Shown here: positions 26,362 through 35,052 of the stretch, one piece after another
How the letters are laid out: each line of letters starts with the position of its first letter
Numbering within the stretch: position 1 is the stretch's first letter
Assembly: GCF_009766095.1 (NCBI RefSeq)
Contig: NZ_LMUD01000014.1
Span: forward strand, 428,296-481,940
DNA: 53,645 nt
Direction: 5' to 3'
DNA from: Granulicella sp. S190
Lineage (GTDB): Bacteria > Acidobacteriota > Terriglobia > Terriglobales > Acidobacteriaceae
The notes under the pieces: generated by a model
What the model saw: the letters and a program-made list of their open reading frames with translations, nothing else
Told to the model about the DNA's origin: nothing
Databases searched by the model: none
Position numbers and translations under genes: made by a program

Positions 26362-27420
26362 ATGATTCGCAAAATCGTTCACGTCGATATGGATGCGTTC
26401 TACGCCTCGGTTGAGCAGCGCTACGATCCCGGGCTGCGCGGCAAACCTGTGGTCGTCGCATGGCGTGGCAACCGGTCGGTCGTCTGCGCAGCATCCTACG
26501 AGGCCAGGCGCTTCGGGGTACACTCCGCCATGCCTGCCGTACACGCAGAACGGCTGTGTCCCCACGCCATCTTCGTCCCTCCCGACTTCATCCGCTACCG
26601 CGCCGTCTCTCGCGCCGTGCGAGAGATCTTTCAAAGGCACACCGATTTGATCGAGCCGCTCTCGCTCGATGAAGCCTATCTCGATGTCACCGAAAACAAG
26701 ACCGGACTCCCCACAGCAACCCGAGTCGCGATTGCCATTCGACATCAGATCTTCGACGAGTTACAGCTGACAGCCTCGGCAGGCGTTGCACAAAATAAAT
26801 TCCTCGCCAAGATCGCCTCAGACTGGCGCAAACCGAATGGGATCTTCGTCATTCCACCTGACGAGGTACAAACCTTCCTGCCGCCTCTTCCTGTCGCACG
26901 CATCCCCGGCGTTGGTAAAGTCACCGAAGAGCGACTGAAGCAGATGGGAGTAATTACCGTCGCGAACCTGCAGGCGTTGGAGTTGAGCCTCCTCGAGCAG
27001 ACCTTCGGCCGTTACGGAACACGCCTCCATCAGCTCGCCCGCGGCATCGATCATAATCCTGTCGTGCCCAACAGACCCACCAAATCCATCTCCGCCGAAG
27101 ATACCTTCGCGCGCGATATTCCACTCTCCGAAACAGAAGAGCTGATCCGTCGCCTCGCAGAAAAAGTGTGGTCCGCCTCCCGTAAAGAGGAGCGCGTAGC
27201 CCGCACCGTCGTTCTAAAGCTGAAGACGAGCGAGTTCACCATTCTTACGCGCAGTTACACTCCCATTGCACCGCCCGGCTCCTGTGAAGAACTCACCGCG
27301 ATTGCACTCTCTCTGCGCGAACGAATCACCCTCGAGCCCTCCCAGCGCTTTCGACTCGTTGGCGTAGGCCTTAGCAACTTCCGCGAAGAAGAAAGCCTTC
27401 AATCGCCCCTCTTCGAATAA
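26362..27420 (+). CDS. dinB: DNA polymerase IV (Y-family)
   Basis: A 352-residue translesion DNA polymerase. The N-terminus (IVHVDMDAFYASVEQRYDP) contains the first catalytic Asp, and PLSLDEAYLDVT (about residues 101-112) the second Asp-Glu pair. The helix-hairpin-helix region (LPVARIPGVGKVTEERL) and the little-finger domain follow. The protein ends LQSPLFE, a close match to the beta-clamp binding motif. Length is normal. GGAG precedes the ATG with suitable spacing. No LexA-type operator was recognised, so SOS control cannot be claimed. Confidence 0.95.
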   Translation: MIRKIVHVDMDAFYASVEQRYDPGLRGKPVVVAWRGNRSVVCAASYEARRFGVHSAMPAVHAERLCPHAIFVPPDFIRYRAVSRAVREIFQRHTDLIEPLSLDEAYLDVTENKTGLPTATRVAIAIRHQIFDELQLTASAGVAQNKFLAKIASDWRKPNGIFVIPPDEVQTFLPPLPVARIPGVGKVTEERLKQMGVITVANLQALELSLLEQTFGRYGTRLHQLARGIDHNPVVPNRPTKSISAEDTFARDIPLSETEELIRRLAEKVWSASRKEERVARTVVLKLKTSEFTILTRSYTPIAPPGSCEELTAIALSLRERITLEPSQRFRLVGVGLSNFREEESLQSPLFE

Positions 27421-27660
27421 AGCCTCTCTCGAAATAAATATGTTTCGCGTAAAAACTAAAGCGCCCGGCTAACTTTACCGCGCTCACACTTATCCTCATA
27501 ACCAAATTCACCAAGCTTTAAATTGCAATCTACCAATCTTTTTTCTTGCCTCCCTTTACGCATCCTTTTCATCTAACGCGGTAAAGTCATACCAAGGCGA
27601 AAATTGTTTCGCAGGTTTATTCAACATTGACTGGATTGGGTTTAGCATCTTTTAAGACCC
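27421..27660. other. Leader of the respiratory operon with a separated inverted repeat
   Basis: 240 AT-rich bases without a gene. It contains ACTTTACCGCG at 27472-27482 and its exact complement CGCGGTAAAGT at 27577-27587, with about 95 bases between. A weak promoter (TTGACT at 27627-27632 and a TTTAAG-like -10) sits close to the proposed coxB start. Confidence 0.45.
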
Positions 27661-28788
27661 GTGGCTCCCATGCTCCTTCACTTGTTGTGCATTCGAGGTC
27701 ATACCACCTTGTCTTTTTTTGCCAGATACACGCCAGCAGACACCGCCCGGACCAGGCCCGGGGCTGCGCGCATCCTGCGGAATGCAGTTTTTGGCACGAG
27801 CTTCGCTGCCGTTACCGCCTGTGCACAGTCTCCTACCAACATCTTTGATCCAGCAGGCACCCCTGCCCGCTCCGCCTTCGGGCTATCCATGCTGGTGCTC
27901 TCCATAACGCTGGTCATCTTTCTTATCGTTGCCGGCCTGTTGCTCTACGCATTGATCCGCTTCCGGCACAGGGAGACAGACTCCAATCGCGAACCCGCCC
28001 AGATCTACGGCAGCAACCAGATCGAGCTCTCCTGGACGGTCATCCCCATTCTGATCGTCGTCACGCTCTTCCTCACCACTACGCGCGTCATCCTTGTGAC
28101 AGAAGCTATTCCCAAGCCCGCGAGCGCCATGGACGTCACCGTCATCGGCCATCAGTTCTGGTGGGAGTACAGTTACCCCAAACTCGGCGTCGTCACCGCC
28201 AACGAGCTCCACGTTCCCATCAGCGAGCCCGAATCGCCGACTCCAACCTACCTGACCATGTCCTCAGCCGATGTCTCCCACAGCTTCTGGGTGCCGCGTC
28301 TCGCAGGGAAGATGGACCTGATTCCAAACCGCGTCAACACCATGTGGATCGATCCCCATGAGACCGGCCTCTACCTCGGCCAGTGCGCCCAGTACTGCGG
28401 AACGCAACACGCAAAGATGCTCCTCCGAGTCTACGCTCAGTCCCCGCAGGACTTCGCCGCCTGGATCGAGCAGCAGAGCAAACCCGCCCAGCAAAACTTT
28501 CCCGGCAACCCCGCCGCCACCGAAGGCCAGGCAGTCTTTATGAAGAATGCCTGTATCAACTGTCACACCGTCAAAGGCAGCGTCGCTACTGGCCGCTTCG
28601 GCCCTGACCTCACCCATCTCGCTACCCGCGACACCATCGCCTCCGGCCCCGTCCCAAATACTCCCGAAAATCTAAGAAAGTGGATTGAGGATCCGAACTC
28701 CCTCAAACCCGGTTCCTTGATGCCGGCCATGCACCTGAACGATCACGATCTCGACGTCATCACGGCGTATCTCTCTCAGCTTCACTAA
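27661..28788 (+). CDS. coxB: Cytochrome c oxidase subunit II with C-terminal cytochrome c domain (caa3 type)
   Basis: About 375 residues from GTG 27661. Two membrane helices lie at about 73-97 and 115-135. The CuA domain follows, with QFWWEYSYP, SADVSHSFWVP (His ligand) and GQCAQYCGTQHAKM (Cys, Cys, His, Met). The position between the cysteines that is usually Glu is Gln here. A fused class I cytochrome c domain has CINCH near residue 298 and a Met ligand in SLMPAMHL. A lipobox-like AVTAC sits at residues 50-54, so the true start may lie downstream of 27661 and the protein may be a lipoprotein. First gene of the respiratory operon. Confidence 0.92.
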   Translation: MAPMLLHLLCIRGHTTLSFFARYTPADTARTRPGAARILRNAVFGTSFAAVTACAQSPTNIFDPAGTPARSAFGLSMLVLSITLVIFLIVAGLLLYALIRFRHRETDSNREPAQIYGSNQIELSWTVIPILIVVTLFLTTTRVILVTEAIPKPASAMDVTVIGHQFWWEYSYPKLGVVTANELHVPISEPESPTPTYLTMSSADVSHSFWVPRLAGKMDLIPNRVNTMWIDPHETGLYLGQCAQYCGTQHAKMLLRVYAQSPQDFAAWIEQQSKPAQQNFPGNPAATEGQAVFMKNACINCHTVKGSVATGRFGPDLTHLATRDTIASGPVPNTPENLRKWIEDPNSLKPGSLMPAMHLNDHDLDVITAYLSQLH

Positions 28789-28812
28789 CCCTTTACCGGA
28801 AAGAAGCGCAGC

Positions 28813-30495
28813 ATGACTACAACTCCTGTATTGGAAGCCATCGACGAGACACTGGAGACTCAAGGCCAGCCACCGGTCAATGTCATCTACGAGTGGCTGA
28901 CGACAGTCGATCATAAAAAAATCGGGCTGATGTACATCGTCTACGCCCTGCTCTTTCTCGTCGTCGGCGGCTTCGAAGCGATCCTGATGCGCATTCAGCT
29001 GGCCATCCCCAACAACCACTTCGTCTCGCCCCAGGTCTTCAATCAGCTCTTCACCATGCACGGCACCACCATGGTCTTCTTCATGGGAATGCCCATCCTC
29101 TTCGGCATGGGAAACTATCTCGTCCCGCTGATGATCGGCGCGCGAGACATGGCCTTCCCCCGTCTGAACGCCTTCAGCTTTTGGATCTCAGCCTTCGCCG
29201 GCATTCTCCTCTACTACAGCTACATCGGTGGCAGCGGCCTCTATGCCGCAGGCTCTGCGCCTGATGTCGGCTGGTTCGCCTACGCTCCGCTCACCTCAAA
29301 GGTCTTCTCGCCCGGACACAGCACCGACTACTGGACCCTCGCCGTCCTTCTCAGCGGCGTAGGCAGCATCGGCACCGCGCTCAACATCGTTACCACCATC
29401 CTCTGCATGCGATGCAAAGGCATGAAGATGAGCCGCATGCCTCTGCTCCCCTGGCTCTATCTCGTCATGTCCGGCCTTGTCTTTGTTGCTGTAAGCCCAC
29501 TCACCGCAGCACAGGTCATGCTAACCCTCGACCGCTACCTCGGCTCGCACTTCTTCGATACGCAAGCCGGAGGCTCCGCGATTCTGTGGATGCACTTCTT
29601 CTGGATCTTCGGCCATCCGGAAGTCTACGTCCTGGTCCTCCCCGCCTTTGCCTTTGCGAACGAGATCATCCCCGTCTTCTCCCGCAAAGCCATGTTCGGC
29701 TATCCGGCGATGGTCGCGGCCTCAGTCTCCATCGGCTTCATCAGCCTCAGCGTGTGGGCCCACCACATGTTCACCGCGGGCCTTGGCCCGGCTGGCAACA
29801 CCTTCTTCGTCTTCGCGACCATGGTCATCTCGGTGCCGACCGGCATCAAGATCTTTAACTGGCTAGCCACCATATGGGGCGGCAAGATCATCTTCGCTCC
29901 TCCCATGATGTTCATGGTCGCCTTCCTCTTCCAGTTCCTCATTGCTGGCCTTACCGGAATCATGCTGTCGGCTGCACCGTTCAACTGGCAGCTCAGCGCG
30001 TCTTACTTTGTCGTCGCTCACTTCCACTACGTCCTGGTCGGAGCCATCGTCTTCTCTCTCTTTGGCGCCTTCTACTACTGGTACCCCAAAGTCACTGGCA
30101 AGATGATGGATGAGACGCTCGCCAAGTGGCACTTCTGGCTCTTCCTCATCGGCTTCCACCTCACCTTCGACTTCATGCACGTCCCCGGCATCCTCGGCAT
30201 GCCGCGACGTATCTACACTTACGAAGCCGGCCGTGGCTGGGACACCCTGAACTTCATCGTCGGGATCGGCGCCATCTTCCAGGCCGTAGGCACCCTCATC
30301 CTCGTCTACAACATGATCCACTCCTACTACAAAGGCAAAGAAGCCGGCCACGATCCGTGGGATGCCTGGACGCTCGAGTGGTCCGTACCCTCGCCGCCCC
30401 CGTCCTACAACTTCGCCATCGAGCCCACCGTGAACAGCCGTCGGCCCCTATGGGATCTGAAACACCCTGAAGATCCAGACTCGGACTACGAATAA
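28813..30495 (+). CDS. coxA: Cytochrome c oxidase subunit I
   Basis: A 560-residue haem-copper oxidase catalytic subunit with about 12 membrane helices. Present are TMHGTTMVFFMG (low-spin haem His), GHPEVYVLVLPAF with the CuB His, the cross-linked Tyr and the A1-type Glu, the AHHMFTAG double-His CuB ligands, and the VAHFHYVL segment carrying the haem ligands. After the HPEVY motif the sequence reads AFAFANEII instead of the common GFGIISH, so the usual K-channel Ser is absent. It converts oxygen to water with proton pumping. The stop overlaps the coxC start (TAATG). Confidence 0.96.
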   Translation: MTTTPVLEAIDETLETQGQPPVNVIYEWLTTVDHKKIGLMYIVYALLFLVVGGFEAILMRIQLAIPNNHFVSPQVFNQLFTMHGTTMVFFMGMPILFGMGNYLVPLMIGARDMAFPRLNAFSFWISAFAGILLYYSYIGGSGLYAAGSAPDVGWFAYAPLTSKVFSPGHSTDYWTLAVLLSGVGSIGTALNIVTTILCMRCKGMKMSRMPLLPWLYLVMSGLVFVAVSPLTAAQVMLTLDRYLGSHFFDTQAGGSAILWMHFFWIFGHPEVYVLVLPAFAFANEIIPVFSRKAMFGYPAMVAASVSIGFISLSVWAHHMFTAGLGPAGNTFFVFATMVISVPTGIKIFNWLATIWGGKIIFAPPMMFMVAFLFQFLIAGLTGIMLSAAPFNWQLSASYFVVAHFHYVLVGAIVFSLFGAFYYWYPKVTGKMMDETLAKWHFWLFLIGFHLTFDFMHVPGILGMPRRIYTYEAGRGWDTLNFIVGIGAIFQAVGTLILVYNMIHSYYKGKEAGHDPWDAWTLEWSVPSPPPSYNFAIEPTVNSRRPLWDLKHPEDPDSDYE

Positions 30496-31106
30496 TGACA
30501 ACCATCACAACTGCAAGCAGAATCCCCATCGATGGGCCGGTCGAAACTCCCTGGAAGCTGCCCTATCGCGGCACCATCGGCATGGCCTGTCTCATCATCG
30601 CCGAGTCTGCGATCTTCATCATCTTCGTTGTCGCCTACATCTACTACATCGGCAAGAGTCTCAGCGGGCCCACCCCCGCGCAGGTTCTCGAGCTTCCCAT
30701 CTTCGGCACCATCTGTCTGCTCTCCAGCAGCATCTTCGTTCACTTCGCCGTCAGCTCTCTGCGCAAAGAGAACTATCGCGGCTGCACCCTCAACCTCGCG
30801 GCCACTGTTCTTCTGGGCACCATCTTTCTCGCTACCACCGCACGCGAGTGGTATCACCTCATCCACGACGAAGGCCTCACCATCAAGACCAACCTCTTCG
30901 GAACAACCTACTACTCGCTGGTTGGTCTGCATGCGACCCACGTAGTCGTTGGTCTCATCATGCTCTCTCTCGTTCTATGCTTCTCTCTAGCTGGCCTCGT
31001 CAAAGAAGAGCACTCCGAAAAACTCGAAGTCCTCTCGCTCTACTGGCACTTCGTCGACGCAGTCTGGGTCGTCGTATTTCTCGTCGTCTACGTTCTAGGC
31101 AGATAA
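30495..31106 (+). CDS. coxC: Cytochrome c oxidase subunit III
   Basis: A 203-residue inner-membrane protein with five hydrophobic segments, typical of the short form of subunit III. Characteristic parts are MACLIIAESAIFIIFVVAY, REWYHLIHDEGL, YYSLVGLHATHVVVGLIML and YWHFVDAVWVVVFLVVYV. ATG at 30495 shares its A with the coxA stop codon. It stabilises the oxidase core and proton uptake. Confidence 0.94.
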   Translation: MTTITTASRIPIDGPVETPWKLPYRGTIGMACLIIAESAIFIIFVVAYIYYIGKSLSGPTPAQVLELPIFGTICLLSSSIFVHFAVSSLRKENYRGCTLNLAATVLLGTIFLATTAREWYHLIHDEGLTIKTNLFGTTYYSLVGLHATHVVVGLIMLSLVLCFSLAGLVKEEHSEKLEVLSLYWHFVDAVWVVVFLVVYVLGR

Positions 31107-31127
31107 CTTCAGCAAAGGAGGAGCAGT

Positions 31128-31988
31128 ATGCAGGAAGGTCAGTTCATGCCGGGCCACGAACACGAGCACCGGTCCCACACCATCATCCTCCCGGCCCCCA
31201 CGCCGTGGCCCATGGTGCTCGCACTCGGCCTCTCGCTGTCAATCGCCGGCATGGTCACCCACTGGATCATCAGCGTACTGGGAGTTATTCTTGTGCTGCG
31301 ATCCATGTTCGGTTGGTTCTTCGACATCTTCCCGCATGAGCTTCACATCGCCGTTCCGGTCCAGACCGGCGTCATGGAGATCTCGAGCACCCGCACCACC
31401 CGCGAACAGCTTCCTATCGGCGCCGATCACCGCCAGATGTTACCGGTCGAAACCTTCAGCGTCACCTCGGGCATCAAGGGCGGCATCGTCGGCGGCATCG
31501 CGATGATCGTACCCGCTGCAATCTTTGGCCTCCTCAAATATCACAGCATCTGGTATGCCGTGAACCTCCTCGCTGCTGGCGGCTTCATCAGCTGGGCCAG
31601 CGAGTCTACCGCCTTCCTCTGCCAGTTCCACCTCGAAGGCCTTCTCGCCGCTACTGGAATTCACGCCTTCACATCGATCCTCATCGGCCTTCTCTACGGA
31701 GCCATGCTGCCGATGTTCCCGCGCAAGCCGATCCTCACTGCCGGCTTCGTCGCTCCCCTGCTTTGGACCGGCCTCCTCTACTCGGCGCTCGGAATCATCA
31801 GCCCCGTCCTCAACGCCCGCATCAACTGGCTATGGTTCGTCGTCTCCCAGGTCGCCTTCGGCCTCGTCTGCGGCTTCATCGTCAACCTGCAGGTCAAGGT
31901 TCGCACTCCGCAGTTCCGTTCCCTGCCCTTCGCCGTTCGCGCTGGCATTCACAGCGATCTACCTCTCACGAAAGACGAAGAACTATGA
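31128..31988 (+). CDS. Unknown polytopic membrane protein inside the respiratory operon
   Basis: A 286-residue protein with a very strong ribosome binding site (AAGGAGGAG). A His-rich N-terminus (MQEGQFMPGHEHEHRSH) precedes two helices (about 25-68) that resemble a small oxidase subunit IV. A soluble segment (about 70-110) follows, then about five more helices (115-265) with conserved-looking Trp, Glu and His (ISWASESTAFLCQFHLEG). I cannot assign a function. Its position between the oxidase subunits and the cytochrome/bc genes suggests a structural or assembly subunit of the complex. Confidence 0.85.
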   Translation: MQEGQFMPGHEHEHRSHTIILPAPTPWPMVLALGLSLSIAGMVTHWIISVLGVILVLRSMFGWFFDIFPHELHIAVPVQTGVMEISSTRTTREQLPIGADHRQMLPVETFSVTSGIKGGIVGGIAMIVPAAIFGLLKYHSIWYAVNLLAAGGFISWASESTAFLCQFHLEGLLAATGIHAFTSILIGLLYGAMLPMFPRKPILTAGFVAPLLWTGLLYSALGIISPVLNARINWLWFVVSQVAFGLVCGFIVNLQVKVRTPQFRSLPFAVRAGIHSDLPLTKDEEL

Positions 31989-31998
31989 GCCAACCCCA

Positions 31999-32739
31999 AT
32001 GAGAACAGCCCCTCACAGACTCGCAGTGTTCGGCGCCCTCATGCTAATCGCCATCACCGGTTGCAGCCGCATCCACGGCCGCCCCGGACCGGGCCCCGAA
32101 GTCATACGTCCTGACGAGGTCCTTACCTTCGCTACTCTCTACAAAGAGAACTGCGCAGCCTGCCACGGAACGAACGGCAAGAACGGTGCAGCCCTCTCGC
32201 TTGCCAATCCCGTCTACCTGGCAGTAGCCGGAGAGCAGATCCTCCAACAGACCATCACCAAAGGCGTACCCGGTGGCCTCATGCCTGCCTTCGCCAAGAG
32301 CTCCGGAGGGACACTCACCGATCGCCAGGTCGCCATCCTCACTCAGGGCATTCTCCAGCAGTGGGGCTCACCAGCCGCGCTCGCAGGAGCGACTCCACTA
32401 CCCTACCTCGCCACTCTTCCAGCTGATGCGGACCGCGGCCAGCAAGCCTACGCCACCGCCTGCGCGCGCTGCCACGGTGCGACAGGCGAAGGCTCCACGG
32501 ATGCCACCAGTAAGACCGGCGCAGGCAAACTCGGCTCCATCGTCAACCCGTCCTATCTTGCACTCATCAGCAATCAGGACCTTCGCAGCATCGTCATCGC
32601 AGGCCGGCCCGACGAGGGTATGCCCGACTGGCGCTCCGACGCCGCACAACCTCTCACCGACCAGCAGATCACGGACATCGTCGCATGGCTTGCGTCCAAG
32701 CGAATCGCAGAACCAGGCCAGCCGTACCACTCTCACTAA
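31999..32739 (+). CDS. Dihaem cytochrome c lipoprotein
   Basis: A 246-residue protein with a lipoprotein signal (lipobox ITGC, Cys at about 22). It has two class I cytochrome c domains. The first has CAACH near residue 52 with the likely Met in GLMPAFAK; the second has CARCH near 154 with Met in EGMPDW. Membrane-tethered dihaem cytochromes of this kind could pass electrons between the Rieske/b/c module and the caa3 oxidase encoded on either side. Start ATG 31999, 10 bases after the preceding gene. Confidence 0.92.
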   Translation: MRTAPHRLAVFGALMLIAITGCSRIHGRPGPGPEVIRPDEVLTFATLYKENCAACHGTNGKNGAALSLANPVYLAVAGEQILQQTITKGVPGGLMPAFAKSSGGTLTDRQVAILTQGILQQWGSPAALAGATPLPYLATLPADADRGQQAYATACARCHGATGEGSTDATSKTGAGKLGSIVNPSYLALISNQDLRSIVIAGRPDEGMPDWRSDAAQPLTDQQITDIVAWLASKRIAEPGQPYHSH

Positions 32740-32793
32740 TCACGAAAGATACGCAGAATTGAAAGACGAACAGCATCGCAGGAGCAGGAAGCA

Positions 32794-33483
32794 ATGACAC
32801 CGAGTGAGCAGCTCCCACCACCCGATCAAACCTCAACCGAGCCGCAACCCGACTCAGTCAAAGACCCCAGCATCGCCGCGGGCCACTCGCGCCGCGTCTT
32901 TCTCTTCAAGCTCGCCCTGGCAGTCAACGGTGTCGTCGGTTTCGTCCTCGCCATCCCGATCATCGGTTATCTCCTCGGCCCCGCGCTCAAAAAAACCGCT
33001 GCCGACAACTCCTGGATCAACCTCGGCCCGCTCTCTGACTTTCCCGAAGGCGAGACCCGCCTCGTCAACTACCGCAACCCCATCACCACCGAGTGGGACG
33101 GTCAGACCGGCGACATCCCCTGCTGGGTCCGCCGCGTCTCCGGCGAAACCTTCCAGGTCTTTGCCATCAACTGCGCACACCTCGGCTGCCCAGTCCGTTG
33201 GTTCGCGCAGTCCAAACTCTTCCTCTGCCCTTGCCACGGCGGAGCCTACTACGCCGACGGAGCACGCGCCTCTGGCCCCCCAGAGCGCGGCCTCTTCGAG
33301 TACACCCACAAAATCTCAAGCGGCGCTCTCCTCATCAGCGCTGGCAGAATGCCGACCCTGGCGAATGAAGCCAAGAACGTAACGCCCCTCATCCAGATTG
33401 AAACTCGAATCGAAGGCAGCCCAGCAGCAAGGCTCTCCGCGACCGACCAACCCCAGCCGAGGTGCAGCTCATGCCAGACCTAA
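32794..33483 (+). CDS. Rieske iron-sulfur protein
   Basis: A 229-residue subunit of the quinol:cytochrome c oxidoreductase module. The N-terminus has a Tat-like SRRVFLFK motif and one membrane helix (about 34-58). The Rieske cluster motifs are CAHLGC (about 127-132) and CPCHGG (about 148-153), each giving one Cys and one His to the 2Fe-2S centre, with additional cysteines for the disulfide. The 3' end overlaps the next gene by 13 bases, so the two are translated together. The C-terminus is longer than minimal Rieske proteins. Confidence 0.93.
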   Translation: MTPSEQLPPPDQTSTEPQPDSVKDPSIAAGHSRRVFLFKLALAVNGVVGFVLAIPIIGYLLGPALKKTAADNSWINLGPLSDFPEGETRLVNYRNPITTEWDGQTGDIPCWVRRVSGETFQVFAINCAHLGCPVRWFAQSKLFLCPCHGGAYYADGARASGPPERGLFEYTHKISSGALLISAGRMPTLANEAKNVTPLIQIETRIEGSPAARLSATDQPQPRCSSCQT

Positions 33484-34988
33484 AACAACGCGGCCTCGAG
33501 GTCTACAACTGGTTCGAAGCTCGCCTCGGTCTCGGTGCCCCGCTCATCGAAGTAGCCGAACACGAGGTTCCCTCAAACACCGCAAGTTGGTGGTACGTCT
33601 TCGGCAGCGCCGCTACCGTCATCTTCGTTCTTCAGATCATGACCGGCATCCTGCTCGCGCTCGTCTACGCCCCCACCGCCAGCAATGCCTGGAACAGTCT
33701 CCAGTTCCTCGACCACAACGTCCGCCTCGGCTGGTTCTTGCGCGCCATGCATGGATGGGGCTCGGACTTCATGGTCGCCATCGTCCTCATCCACATGGTG
33801 CAGGTCTTCCTCTTCGGCGCCTACAAGTTCCCCCGTGAGCTTACCTGGATCATCGGTGTCTTTCTTCTCCTCCTCACCCTCGGCATGGCCTTCACCGGAC
33901 AGGTCCTGCGCTTCGACCAGGACGCCTATTGGGGCCTCGGCATCGGCGCCTCCATCCTCAGCCGCGTTCCGCTCATCGGCGGCCCGCTCGTCGGCCTCAT
34001 GCTCGGCGGGCCCATCATCGCCGGCAACACGCTCTCCCGCTTCTTCGCGCTGCACGTCTTCGTCATTCCGGGCACGCTCATCGCCATGGTCGGCATGCAC
34101 GTCTGGATGGTCCTCCGTCTCGGCATCAACGACTATCCCATGCCAGGTCGCCTCGTAAAAAAATCAACCTACCAGCAGGAGTATCACGAGCTCGAAAAGA
34201 AGACCGGCATCCCCTTCGTCCCCGACGCCGCCTGGAAGGACGCCGCCTTCGCCGCCGCCATCATGCTCGCCGTCATCGGCTGCGCGCTTTGGTTCGGCCC
34301 CTTCGGCCCCTCCGGCCAGCCCGACCCCACCATCATCCAGACCGCGCCCAAGCCTGACTACTTCTTCCTCTGGCTCTATGCCGTCCTCGCCTATCTGCCA
34401 CCCTCTCTCGAAACTCCGGTCCTCTTCATCATGCCGGTCATCGGCATCGCCGCTCTCATCCTCCTCCCGCTCCTCTCAGGAGAGGGTGAAAAGCACGTAT
34501 CCCGCCGCCCCGCCGCCGTCCTCATCGTCACCGTCCTCGCTGTCTCCCTCGGCATCTTCACGCACCTCGGTACCTACACGCCGTGGAGCCCCATCATGAA
34601 CGCCTGGACCAGCGATCCTATCCCCGTCTCCTACCTACACAACCGCACCCCACTCGAACGCGAAGGCGCGCTTGTCCTCCAGAACAAGCAATGCCGCAAC
34701 TGCCACTCCATCGGCGGCGAAGGTGGTCTTCGCGGCCCCGCACTCGACGCCGTAGCTGGACACATGACCGAAGACCAGATCATCCGCCAGGTCCTGCAAG
34801 GCGGCGGCAACATGCCCGCGTACGGCAATGCGCTCAACCCCTCCGAGACTACCGCCCTCGTCAAGTTCCTCACCACCCTCCGCGGTAACGAACTCCAACC
34901 CGCCATCGACGCCTCACGCCACGTAGTTTCCGCCTCAGCTAACGCTCCCCAGCCAACCGATAGCCAGCAAACAAAGGAAACTCGATAA
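33471..34988 (+). CDS. Cytochrome b (N- and C-domains) fused to cytochrome c
   Basis: About 505 residues. The cytochrome b N-terminal half contains GWFLRAMHGWGSDFM and FFALHVFVIPGTL, giving the four haem-ligating His. The C-terminal b domain holds further helices (about 230-395). A fused class I cytochrome c domain at the end has CRNCH near residue 407 and the Met in GGNMPAYG. It is thus a b/c1-like fusion. I start at ATG 33471 because GAGGTG lies six bases upstream; GTG 33462 is within that site. It oxidises quinol together with the Rieske protein. Confidence 0.93.
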   Translation: MPDLKQRGLEVYNWFEARLGLGAPLIEVAEHEVPSNTASWWYVFGSAATVIFVLQIMTGILLALVYAPTASNAWNSLQFLDHNVRLGWFLRAMHGWGSDFMVAIVLIHMVQVFLFGAYKFPRELTWIIGVFLLLLTLGMAFTGQVLRFDQDAYWGLGIGASILSRVPLIGGPLVGLMLGGPIIAGNTLSRFFALHVFVIPGTLIAMVGMHVWMVLRLGINDYPMPGRLVKKSTYQQEYHELEKKTGIPFVPDAAWKDAAFAAAIMLAVIGCALWFGPFGPSGQPDPTIIQTAPKPDYFFLWLYAVLAYLPPSLETPVLFIMPVIGIAALILLPLLSGEGEKHVSRRPAAVLIVTVLAVSLGIFTHLGTYTPWSPIMNAWTSDPIPVSYLHNRTPLEREGALVLQNKQCRNCHSIGGEGGLRGPALDAVAGHMTEDQIIRQVLQGGGNMPAYGNALNPSETTALVKFLTTLRGNELQPAIDASRHVVSASANAPQPTDSQQTKETR

Positions 34989-35052
34989 CCAAAGCACCAT
35001 CTGAATCAAGCGAACCCGTTTCGCCTTTGTCCTTAGATTTATCCTTCTTCTA

